Shown here one piece after another: positions 41,772 through 49,024 of a stretch of 64,000 nucleotides of DNA (the stretch's first letter is position 1; every line of letters begins with the position of its first letter). The position numbers were made by a program, and so were the translations under genes. This stretch comes from UBA7803 sp041395905 (GTDB lineage: Bacteria; Pseudomonadota; Gammaproteobacteria; Pseudomonadales; Azotimanducaceae). Below the pieces are notes generated by a model. The model was given only the letters and a program-made list of their open reading frames with translations. It was not told the origin of the DNA and searched no databases. The stretch spans positions 124,001-188,000 of the forward strand of contig JAWKZP010000005.1 of assembly GCA_041395905.1 (NCBI GenBank), in the 5' to 3' direction.

Positions 41772-42044
41772 TTGATCTGGATCGTCGACAAGAAGGTGGT
41801 GCGACATCTCATCGAGGCCGAGGGCCGGCTGGCCGAGGTGCCGGTGCGGGTGTCGTTCGAGTATGCAGTGGAGGCGGGAGCGGTCGTCGACGGCTCGCTC
41901 TCTCTCAAGACGTTGTACAACAAGGGCTCGGTGTGCCGGCACTTTCCCGGCATCGACGACGAGCAGCTCGAAGTGGACGTGCAGGAGACCGTCGCGCGCG
42001 AGATCCACGAGCATCTGGCGTTGTCCGGGCTGACGCTCGCCTGA
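41772..42044 (+). CDS. Unrecognised 90-residue protein
   Basis: A small soluble acidic protein: MIWIVDKKVVRHLIEAE, a beta-rich middle ('VPVRVSFEYAVEAGAVVDGS'), 'SVCRHFPGIDD' with one Cys, and a helical end. The TTG at 41772 is favoured by AGGAGG at 41758-41763, eight bases upstream; a GTG at 41748 would give 98 residues. I recognise no family. It stands alone, 123 bases after the carboxylase and convergent with the permease gene, so context gives no function. The upstream gap 41649-41771 holds only a weak GCCCC/GGGGC inverted repeat. Confidence 0.6.
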   Translation: MIWIVDKKVVRHLIEAEGRLAEVPVRVSFEYAVEAGAVVDGSLSLKTLYNKGSVCRHFPGIDDEQLEVDVQETVAREIHEHLALSGLTLA

Positions 42045-42081
42045 CGTCCGCAGCGGACGCCTCAGCCGATGGCGCGGGTCT

Positions 42082-42864
42082 TCAGCCGCTCAGCAGCGAC
42101 TGCAGCCCCCTGGCGATGCAGACGGTCGCGATGGTGAGAATGACCCAGCCGCTGACACGGCGGAAATGCCCCTCGGGTATGTGCTCGAGCAGCCAGGTGC
42201 CGACACGCGTGCCGGCAACGGCGGTCAGCATGGCTGCGGCATAGAACCAGACGGGCAGCGTTTCCGTTACGCCGACGACGGCGCCGTAGTAGACGAGCTT
42301 CAGCAGGTGGCCGATGGTCTGGGTAATCGCCTTGCTGGCGATCACCTGGTAGCGATTGAGGCTCGAGTTCAGGTAGTACATGTCCAGCAGCGGCCCGGAT
42401 GCGCCGGCGAGCAGCTGTGCGCTCGTCACCAGGGCGCCGCAACTGACTGCGGTTGCTCGATGGTTCATGTCGAGGCGTTTCAGGTGTGGCGTGGCGCGCG
42501 CGAGCCAGGGCATCAGCCCCACGAGGATCAGCACGATGCCGGCGTCGGGTACCAGGCTCAGAGTCGTGAACAGCGCCATGGCCGCGCCCGCGCCCGCCAG
42601 GTAGGGGGGCAGGATCCGCCACTGCACGTGGCGCCGCAGGAACCAGGAACGCGACCCGTTGGACGTGGCCTGCACGGCGCCGTGGATCATCATGGCGGCC
42701 GACACCGACAGCGCGGAGACGAGGATCGCCATCAGAATCATCCCGCCGGCCATGCCCAGGATGCCGGACAGCACGGCGGTGGCGAACACGCTGACGATGA
42801 CGAGAGCCTCGACCATGGCGGCTACCGATGCGGTGTGGCCGGATGATGAGGGGTTCGGATTCAT
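42082..42864 (-). CDS. TauE/SafE family membrane transporter
   Basis: A 260-residue integral membrane protein with about eight hydrophobic helices. The family's repeated glycine-rich segment is visible early (ATAVLSGILGMAGGMILMAIL), with later 'ALVTSAQLLAGASGPLLDMYYL' and a C-terminal 'VAGTRVGTWLLEHIP' block. TauE/SafE proteins export sulfoacetate or related organic anions, or act as permeases of unknown substrate. It is divergently paired with a LysR regulator 59 bases away, which probably controls it. Confidence 0.82.
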   Translation of the reverse strand: MNPNPSSSGHTASVAAMVEALVIVSVFATAVLSGILGMAGGMILMAILVSALSVSAAMMIHGAVQATSNGSRSWFLRRHVQWRILPPYLAGAGAAMALFTTLSLVPDAGIVLILVGLMPWLARATPHLKRLDMNHRATAVSCGALVTSAQLLAGASGPLLDMYYLNSSLNRYQVIASKAITQTIGHLLKLVYYGAVVGVTETLPVWFYAAAMLTAVAGTRVGTWLLEHIPEGHFRRVSGWVILTIATVCIARGLQSLLSG

Positions 42865-42923
42865 GAAAAAAGCGAATAAAAAGAATAGAATCCTGGCCGA
42901 TCTAGAAACTAACGGCCCGGGCG

Positions 42924-43778
42924 ATGATCGAGAACCTGGAAACCCTGGTAACCCTTTCCAAGACCGGGACCATGATGGAGACCGCTACGGTGCTCAAGGT
43001 GTCGCAGTCTGCGGTCAGCAAGCGCATCGCGGCCCTGGAACGCTACTACGATCGTGCGCTCATCGAGCGTCACGGGCGGCGCGTGGTGCTGACGCATCAC
43101 GGTACCCGGCTGGTGGAGCGGGTGAATCCGCTGATCTCCGAGCTGCGCAGCGTGTTTCTGGAAGACAACGCGCTGCGCAAGGGCAAGATCATCATGGGTG
43201 TCTCGGAGGCCATTCTCGCCAGCTGGGGCCCGCGCCTGTTCGCGAAAGTGCAGGGGCGCCTGCCGGAGGTGGAGTTCGAGTTCCACGCCCAGCGCTCGCC
43301 GGTGGTGCTCGACCGGATCCGCTCGGGCGAGTACATGCTGGGTATCTGCACGGGTTCGCCCGACGCCGATACCGACCTGCAGAGCGAGGTGATCCGCATG
43401 GAGACCATGGTGATCCTGCCGTCCGGCCTGCGGCCGCTGAGCTACCGGCCGGGTGACGCGCTGGACGTGATCACCATCGAGTCGCGCTCGGGCGCCTGGC
43501 GTTCCATTGAGGAGGACATGCGCCGCCTCAATCTCAATCGCCGGGTGTCGCTCGAGTCCTTTTTCAGCGTGGCCCAGATGGCACTGGCCGGCTTCGGCCA
43601 TGGCCTCGTACCGGAGGGCGTGGCGCGGACGCTGGGCGTGGGCAACGATCAGGTGATCTCCCTGACGCGTGAGGGGCTGCACCGGCCGGTACGCTTCGTG
43701 GCCCGCAAGTCCATGTTTTCGCGACCGCTGGTTCAGTCGTTCTATCAGGCCGTGTCAGAATTGGCGGGTTCGGTTTGA
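42924..43778 (+). CDS. LysR-family transcriptional regulator
   Basis: A 284-residue regulator. N-terminal winged helix-turn-helix: MIENLETLVTLSKTGTMMET then 'ATVLKVSQSAVSKRIAALER' and 'RHGRRVVLTHHG'. The C-terminal periplasmic-binding-like effector domain starts near residue 90. Such regulators normally control the divergent neighbour, here the TauE-like transporter. The effector is unknown. The GST-like gene follows 31 bases downstream and may be cotranscribed. Confidence 0.9.
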   Translation: MIENLETLVTLSKTGTMMETATVLKVSQSAVSKRIAALERYYDRALIERHGRRVVLTHHGTRLVERVNPLISELRSVFLEDNALRKGKIIMGVSEAILASWGPRLFAKVQGRLPEVEFEFHAQRSPVVLDRIRSGEYMLGICTGSPDADTDLQSEVIRMETMVILPSGLRPLSYRPGDALDVITIESRSGAWRSIEEDMRRLNLNRRVSLESFFSVAQMALAGFGHGLVPEGVARTLGVGNDQVISLTREGLHRPVRFVARKSMFSRPLVQSFYQAVSELAGSV

Positions 43779-43809
43779 AACAGACCCGGCGCCACCAGGA
43801 GCACTCGTC

Positions 43810-44736
43810 ATGGACATCTTTCTACATCACTACCCGGCTTCGCTGTTCTCCGAGAAGATCCGCCTGCTGCTGGGGCATCTGGGACTCTCCTGGAACTCGG
43901 TAATCATTCCCAGCATCATGCCGAGGCCGCTGCTGATGCCGCTGTCCGGCGGCTACCGCAAGACGCCCGTTCTGCAGATCGGTGCCAACGTGTACTGCGA
44001 CACCAAGATCATTGCCCGCGGGCTGGCGCGCCACACAGGCAACCAGAGCCTTTACGCGCCGGGGTTCGGTGCCCATCGCGTGGCCGACTGGGCCGATGCC
44101 AATCTGTTTCCGGTGACCGTGGCGCTCAACTTCTCGCCCGCCGCAGTGGCGGCAATGATGGGTTCGTTCCCGCCGGAGGAAGCGGCCGCCTTCCAGAAAG
44201 ACCGGGCCCAGCTTACCGAGGGCGGCAGCATCACGCGTTTTTCTGCGGAGGCTGCTGCTGCCTATCTGCGCCACTATCTCGCCGAGCTCGACGAAAGCCT
44301 GGCCGACCCGGGCGCTCCCTATCTGTTCGGGACGACGCCTTGCGTCGCCGACTTTGCCCTGTATCACTGCCTGTGGTTCGTGCGCAACAATCCGGTCAAC
44401 GCGCCGCTGGTGGAGCGCCATGCCAGCGTGATGGCCTGGATGTCGCGGATGGCGGCCAATGGGCACGGGTCGGCGCGGGAAGCGAGCGGCGAGATGGCGC
44501 TGGCAGCGGCGCGGGCGGCACAGCCGGTGCTGCCGGAGCTCGACAACCTGGTGCCGGAAGGGTTTGCGCTGGGCCAGACCGTACAGGTCACGCCGGTGGA
44601 CTACGGTCGCATTCCGGTTACGGGCACTCTGGTGGGCTGGTCGGCCGAGGAGATCGTGCTGGCACGCGAGACGCCCGAGACGGGCGCCGTGATGACGCAC
44701 TTCCCCTCGCCGGGTTTCGAGGTTCAGCCTGCCTGA
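43810..44736 (+). CDS. Glutathione S-transferase family protein with C-terminal extra domain
   Basis: A 308-residue protein. Residues 1-80 are a thioredoxin-fold GST N-domain (HHYPASLFSEKIRLLLGHLG, 'GYRKTPVLQIG', 'VYCDTKIIARGL'). Residues ~90-225 are the helical GST C-domain with 'YLFGTTPCVADFALYHCLWF'. The last ~75 residues ('VPEGFALGQTVQVTPVDYG...VGWSAEEIVLARETPETG') are beta-rich and not part of ordinary GSTs, which end near residue 220. Substrate unknown. AGGAGC lies 11 bases before the ATG. The end overlaps hemH on the other strand by 13 bases. Confidence 0.83.
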   Translation: MDIFLHHYPASLFSEKIRLLLGHLGLSWNSVIIPSIMPRPLLMPLSGGYRKTPVLQIGANVYCDTKIIARGLARHTGNQSLYAPGFGAHRVADWADANLFPVTVALNFSPAAVAAMMGSFPPEEAAAFQKDRAQLTEGGSITRFSAEAAAAYLRHYLAELDESLADPGAPYLFGTTPCVADFALYHCLWFVRNNPVNAPLVERHASVMAWMSRMAANGHGSAREASGEMALAAARAAQPVLPELDNLVPEGFALGQTVQVTPVDYGRIPVTGTLVGWSAEEIVLARETPETGAVMTHFPSPGFEVQPA

Positions 44737-45734
44737 CACCAGCGCGCAAGCAGCGCGACCCAGTCCGGGCGGGCATTGAGACAGGGCGCGAGCGTGTACG
44801 ACTCGCCGCCGGAAGCCATGAAGGTCTCCCGGCCGGCCATGCCGATTTCCTCCAGTGTCTCCAGATTGTCGGCCACGAACGCGGGGCAGGCGACCACCAG
44901 ATCGCGCACGCCCCTGGCGGGCAGTTCGCCGAGCACCTGATCGGTGTACGGCGCCAGCCAGGGCAGCCGGCCGAGGCGGGACTGAAAGCTCACCGACCAG
45001 CGATCCTCGGACACGCCGAGCGCCGCAGCCAGCAGCTCGGAGGTGCGATAGCACTGATGTCGATAGCAGGTGGCGTGCGCCGGGGACGGCGTGCGGCAGC
45101 AGTCGGCCGTCTTCAGGCAGTGGTTGCCCGTAGGATCGGCGCGCGTGATGTGGCGCTCCGGCAGGCCATGGTAGCTCAGCAGCAGATGATCCCATCGTGA
45201 CGGCAGGTGCTCGCGCACCGTGTCGGCGAGCGCGCTGACGTAGTCTGCACGGTCGTAGAAGGGCGCCAGCACCTCGATCTGCAGCGCGCCGGCTGCCAGG
45301 GCGCGGACGCGCTCGACGGTGGTGGTGACGGTGGAGTCCGCGTGCTGAGGATACAGGGGTACCAGCAGAAGCTCGCGCACGCCGCGCGCGCGCAGCGATT
45401 CCATGGCCTGCTCAATGCCCGGCTCGCCGTAACGCATGGCCAGGGCGCAGGGCAGGGCGGTCGCAGACGCGACGCCCTGCTCCAGCGCGCGGCTGTAGTG
45501 CAGCAGCGGCGAACCGGTGCCGGGGCCGGCGGCGTCCCAGATTTTCGCGTAGGCCTCAGCGCTGCGTTTGGGCCGGAACGGCAGAATGAAGCAGGACACG
45601 ATCATGCGCCGGATCGGCCAGGGCACATCGAGGACGTACGGGTCCATGAGGAACTCACCGAGGTAGCGGCGCACGTCGCGGATCGCGCAGCTTGCCGGAG
45701 TACCCAGATTGACCAGAAGAATGCCGCGGGTCAC
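44724..45734 (-). CDS. hemH: Ferrochelatase
   Basis: A 336-residue enzyme inserting Fe2+ into protoporphyrin IX, the last step of heme b synthesis. Visible: ILLVNLGTPASCAIRDVRRYL, 'GSPLLHYSRALEQ', 'AMRYGEPGI', the catalytic-His segment LLSYHGLPERHI, 'FQSRLGRLPWLAPYTD' and 'CPAFVADNLETLEEI' with the second conserved acidic site. An internal Cys-rich segment (NHCLKTADCCRTP...TCYRHQCYRT) resembles ferrochelatases with an internal Cys cluster, some of which hold a [2Fe-2S] centre. GTG 45734 is preceded by GAGGAG. Confidence 0.92.
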   Translation of the reverse strand: MTRGILLVNLGTPASCAIRDVRRYLGEFLMDPYVLDVPWPIRRMIVSCFILPFRPKRSAEAYAKIWDAAGPGTGSPLLHYSRALEQGVASATALPCALAMRYGEPGIEQAMESLRARGVRELLLVPLYPQHADSTVTTTVERVRALAAGALQIEVLAPFYDRADYVSALADTVREHLPSRWDHLLLSYHGLPERHITRADPTGNHCLKTADCCRTPSPAHATCYRHQCYRTSELLAAALGVSEDRWSVSFQSRLGRLPWLAPYTDQVLGELPARGVRDLVVACPAFVADNLETLEEIGMAGRETFMASGGESYTLAPCLNARPDWVALLARWCQAG

Positions 45735-45753
45735 GTCGCTCCTCGCTCGTCGT

Positions 45754-45783
45754 CAGTGATTGGATTTCCAGTGACTGGACTTC
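45754..45783. repeat. Tandem 15-bp repeat in the hemH-hisH divergent gap
   Basis: CAGTGATTGGATTTC is followed directly by CAGTGACTGGACTTC (two T/C differences). It lies 20 bases upstream of hemH within the 163-base divergent region. Just beyond it, 45791-45827 can fold as a long hairpin (GCCCCGGCGCG with CGCGCC...CGGGGC). Either could be regulatory; no known site is recognised. Confidence 0.4.
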
Positions 45784-45842
45784 CGGGTCGGCCCCGGCGC
45801 GGCGATCTTCGCGCCGATCGTCGGGGCGAGGCCGCCACCCGC

Positions 45843-45872
45843 TTGGATCGCGGGAAGGCGATGGGATAGTAT
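45843..45872 (+). promoter_or_regulatory. Candidate promoter for hisH-hisF
   Basis: TTGGAT (45843-45848), 18 bases, then TAGTAT (45867-45872), followed by CCGCGCTCTTTCG. This ends 25 bases upstream of the hisH ATG, so the 5' leader would be short. Confidence 0.35.
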
Positions 45873-45897
45873 CCGCGCTCTTTCGCGATGACATGGA

Positions 45898-46527
45898 ATG
45901 CCCGGGCAGGTGGCCATCATAATCGATTACGACGCGGGAAACCTGCGCAGCGTCGAGCGGGCCTGCCGTGAGGTCGGTCTCGCCGCCGAGATCACCGCAG
46001 ACCCGGATCGGGTGCGGCGTGCGCGGCGCATCATCTTCCCCGGCGTCGGTGCCGCAGCACCGGCCATGCGCAGCATCACGGCGAACGGCATCGATCAGGC
46101 GCTGCGCGAAGCCATTGCGGCCGGCACGCCTGTGCTGGGCATCTGCCTCGGCATGCAGATCTCGCTCGAGCGCTCCGAGGAAGGCGACACGCCGACGCTG
46201 GGCTTCATTCCGGGACAGGTGGTGCGGTTCCGCTTCGACCGCCCCGACCTCAAGATCCCGCACATGGGCTGGAACGAGGTGCGGGTCGTGCGTCCGCACC
46301 CGCTGCTGGCCGACGTCGAACCCGGCGACGAGTTCTATTTCGTGCATGGCTACTATCCGCAGCCGGCGAACCGGGAGGACGTCTACGCGGTCACCGATTA
46401 CGAAGGCGAGTTCGCCAGCGCGCTCGGCCGCGACAATTATTTCGGCATGCAGTGCCATCCGGAAAAGAGCGGGCGCGTGGGCCTCAACGTGCTGCGGCGT
46501 TTTGCGGACTGGGACGGAACATGCTGA
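45898..46527 (+). CDS. hisH: Imidazole glycerol phosphate synthase, glutaminase subunit HisH
   Basis: A 209-residue class I glutamine amidotransferase that feeds ammonia to HisF in histidine and AICAR formation. Visible: IIDYDAGNLRSVERAC, the oxyanion region FPGVGAAAPAM, the nucleophile Cys in LGICLGMQISLERSEEG, and the catalytic His/Glu in GMQCHPEKSG. It overlaps hisF by 7 bases. No other his genes are nearby, so the pair is separated from a full his operon, or is a paralogue for another pathway. Confidence 0.93.
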   Translation: MPGQVAIIIDYDAGNLRSVERACREVGLAAEITADPDRVRRARRIIFPGVGAAAPAMRSITANGIDQALREAIAAGTPVLGICLGMQISLERSEEGDTPTLGFIPGQVVRFRFDRPDLKIPHMGWNEVRVVRPHPLLADVEPGDEFYFVHGYYPQPANREDVYAVTDYEGEFASALGRDNYFGMQCHPEKSGRVGLNVLRRFADWDGTC

Positions 46528-47300
46528 GCAAACGACTCATCGCCTGCCTCGACGTCCGCGACGGACGCCTGGCAAAGAGCATCCGCTTCGTCGATACCAA
46601 GGACATCGGCGATCCGGTGGAGAAGGCGCGGGAGTACTACCTGGACGGGCTGGACGAGCTGGTCTTCTACGACATCACGGCCTCGAGCGACCGGCGCAAC
46701 ATCATGCTCGAGGTGGTGGAACGTGTGGCGGAGCAGGTGTTCATCCCGCTGTCCGTCGGTGGCGGGGTGCGCTCCGTGGCGGATGCCACGAATCTGCGGC
46801 TCGCCGGCGCCGAGAAGATCAACGTCAACACGGCAGCGGTGGAGCGCCCGGCGCTGATCGCGGAGTGCGCGGAAGCGATTGGGGATCAGAACGTGGTTCT
46901 GTCCATGGACATCCTGCGCGTCGGGCGCAGCGATGCCTGCCCGTCGGGCTATGAGATCGTCACTCACGGCGGCCGCACGCGCACCGGTCGCGACGCCCTG
47001 GCCTGGGCACTTGAAGGAGAGCGCCTGGGCGCCGGCGAGCTGGTGGTGAACTCCATCGATGCCGACGGCACGCGTGACGGCTATGAAATCGCACTCACCG
47101 CCATGATCGCCGGGTCGGTGCGCATCCCCGTGATTGCCTCCGGCGGCGCCGGCCGGCCCGAGCATCTCTACGAAGCGTTGACCGCGGGCAAGGCGGACGC
47201 GGCGCTGGTGGCATCCATGGTGCACTACGGCGACTACCGGGTCAGCGAGCTGAAGCGCTACCTGCACGAGCGCGGCGTGAAGATGCGCATGAAGTGGTAG
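46521..47300 (+). CDS. hisF: Imidazole glycerol phosphate synthase, cyclase subunit HisF
   Basis: A 259-residue (beta-alpha)8 barrel. Catalytic Asp in ACLDVRDGRLAKSI and the second Asp in VVLSMDILRV; phosphate loops IPLSVGGGVRS and VIASGGAGRPEHLYEA. Several segments ('DIGDPVEKAREYYLDGLDELVFYDITAS', 'SGYEIVTHGG', 'VVNSIDADGTRDGYEIALT') resemble deltaproteobacterial-type HisF more than the usual gammaproteobacterial one. Together with HisH it makes IGP and AICAR from PRFAR. Start ATG 46521 lies within hisH. Confidence 0.92.
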   Translation: MLSKRLIACLDVRDGRLAKSIRFVDTKDIGDPVEKAREYYLDGLDELVFYDITASSDRRNIMLEVVERVAEQVFIPLSVGGGVRSVADATNLRLAGAEKINVNTAAVERPALIAECAEAIGDQNVVLSMDILRVGRSDACPSGYEIVTHGGRTRTGRDALAWALEGERLGAGELVVNSIDADGTRDGYEIALTAMIAGSVRIPVIASGGAGRPEHLYEALTAGKADAALVASMVHYGDYRVSELKRYLHERGVKMRMKW

Positions 47301-47316
47301 CGGGGGGAGCGGAACG

Positions 47317-48288
47317 ATGAAAGCGATACAGGTCGACGGCGAGCAACTGGTCTGGAGCGACGCGCCGGAACCGATGCTGGGAGTCGGCGAGGTGCGGATC
47401 GCGGTGCACGCGACCGCGATAAACCGCGCCGATCTGGTGCAGCGCAGTGGCGGTTACCCGGCGCCGCCTGGCGCGAGCCCGATTCTCGGACTGGAGTGTG
47501 CCGGCGAGGTGCTCGAAGTCGGCGAGGGTGTAACGCGGGTGCAGACGGGGGATGCGGTCTGCGCGCTGCTGGCCGGTGGCGGCTACGCAGAGCAGGTGGT
47601 GGTGCCCGCGGGTCAGGTGCTCAAGGTTCCCAAGGGCCTCGACACGATTCAGGCGGCGGCGCTGCCTGAGGTCTTCGCCACGGCCTATCTGAATCTGTAC
47701 ATGGAGGCCGACACGCAGCCGGGTGAGCGCGTGCTTCTGCATGCCGGCGCCAGCGGCGTAGGCACCGCGGCCATTCAGTTGTGCCGCGCGTTTCACAACC
47801 CCTGTTTCGTTACCGTCGGCAGCGCCGACAAGATCGCGCGCTGCGTGGCGCTGGGGGCCGACGGCGGGGTCGATCGGCATCAGGGCGAGTTTGCTGCGGC
47901 CGTACGCCAGTGGTCCGGCGAGCGCGGTGTCGACGTGATCCTGGATCCGGTGGGTGGCGCCTATCTGGCACAGAATCTCGGTTGCCTGGGGCTCGGTGGC
48001 TGCCTGGTGCTGATCGGCCTGATGGGTGGCGCTCAGGCCGAGATCAATCTGGGCGCCCTGATGATGAAGCGCATTCGCGTCATCGGCTCCACCCTGCGCG
48101 CGCGGCCCGTCGCCCAGAAGGCTCAGGTGATGGACGCGTTGAAGGCGCGGGTCTGGCCGCTCATCGAATCCGGCGCGATCCAGCCCATCGTCGAGCAGGT
48201 GCTGCCGATCCAGGAGGCGGACGCGGCCCATCGTCTGGTGGCGGGCAACGATACCGTCGGCAAGGTCGTACTCAGCGTCGGCAGATAG
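47317..48288 (+). CDS. NAD(P)H quinone oxidoreductase (zinc-independent MDR family, PIG3-like)
   Basis: A 323-residue medium-chain dehydrogenase/reductase. Catalytic-domain signature HATAINRADLVQRSGGYPAP and 'LGLECAGEVLEVGEGV'; nucleotide-binding loop LLHAGASGVGTAAIQLCRAF; C-terminal 'IRVIGSTLRARPVAQK' is typical of the PIG3 quinone oxidoreductase subfamily. There are no zinc-ligand Cys clusters. The substrate is likely a quinone or enone, uncertain. GGGGGGAGCGG precedes the ATG. It overlaps the convergent nuclease gene by 17 bases. Confidence 0.9.
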   Translation: MKAIQVDGEQLVWSDAPEPMLGVGEVRIAVHATAINRADLVQRSGGYPAPPGASPILGLECAGEVLEVGEGVTRVQTGDAVCALLAGGGYAEQVVVPAGQVLKVPKGLDTIQAAALPEVFATAYLNLYMEADTQPGERVLLHAGASGVGTAAIQLCRAFHNPCFVTVGSADKIARCVALGADGGVDRHQGEFAAAVRQWSGERGVDVILDPVGGAYLAQNLGCLGLGGCLVLIGLMGGAQAEINLGALMMKRIRVIGSTLRARPVAQKAQVMDALKARVWPLIESGAIQPIVEQVLPIQEADAAHRLVAGNDTVGKVVLSVGR

Positions 48289-49024
48289 CCTCGCAGGGCA
48301 CGCCGTCGCCGTCACCGTCGAGGTGGGCGAACCCGCACTCGTTGAGATAGAAGCGCGCCTCGGCGCACGAGCCCATCTGCCGGCAGTAGCGCGGCACCGT
48401 GCAGTCGAACGGCGCGGAATGCCGTTCCGGCAGCGTCGTCCTGTGCGTGCCGAGATAGCGGTACTCGCGCGTGATCGGTGTCGCCGTGCGTGCGCCTCGC
48501 CGGTAGAGCCAGGGCGCGATGGGTGCGGGCAGCCCCCAGAGCCCGAGACCTGCGGCACGCGCTGTCTCCTCATCGTCCAGCAGACTGGGATCCAGCAGAT
48601 AGTCGCGGTAGGCCCAGGCGTGGCCTTCCCGCACCAGCTCCCGGTTGACGTCGCGCGCATCCAGCGTGACCTGGCCCACGAGCCGGCCGTAGGTGTCCAC
48701 GTCCATGACCCGAACCGTCACCACGCGGTTGCCGACTTTCCCGATCAGGGCCCGCCGCGCCTCGTCGCTCCACGGCTGGTCGCGCTCGGGGGTGTCGATC
48801 TGCGCGAGGCGGATCCGGTAACGGGATTCGTTCGTCGCTAGGTCCAGGGTGTCGCCGTCGCGTACGTCGACCACACGTCCGATGAGCTCCGGCCCTTCGG
48901 AGCCGTCGGCTCTGGCCGGCGCGATCGCGGCCGGCGAGTACAGCCACGCCAGCAGCGTGGCCGTCAGGATGTGCGGCGCGGCACGCCGTCGGCGCGCCGG
49001 GCCGTACGGCAGCCACGGGATCAT
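48272..49024 (-). CDS. Exported thermonuclease-family protein with Excalibur domain
   Basis: A 250-residue protein. A basic N-terminus and hydrophobic signal (PHILTATLLAWLYSPAAIAPARA) precede an SNase domain (~45-180: GRVVDVRDGDTLDL, RIRLAQIDTPERDQPW, DVDTYGRLVGQV) with the conserved Asp, Arg and Glu positions. The C-terminal end is an Excalibur calcium-binding motif (HLDGDGDGVPCEAIC) with paired Cys. It probably cleaves nucleic acids outside the cytoplasm. Its ATG overlaps the valS stop (ATGA), placing it last in the pepA operon. Confidence 0.88.
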   Translation of the reverse strand: MIPWLPYGPARRRRAAPHILTATLLAWLYSPAAIAPARADGSEGPELIGRVVDVRDGDTLDLATNESRYRIRLAQIDTPERDQPWSDEARRALIGKVGNRVVTVRVMDVDTYGRLVGQVTLDARDVNRELVREGHAWAYRDYLLDPSLLDDEETARAAGLGLWGLPAPIAPWLYRRGARTATPITREYRYLGTHRTTLPERHSAPFDCTVPRYCRQMGSCAEARFYLNECGFAHLDGDGDGVPCEAICRR

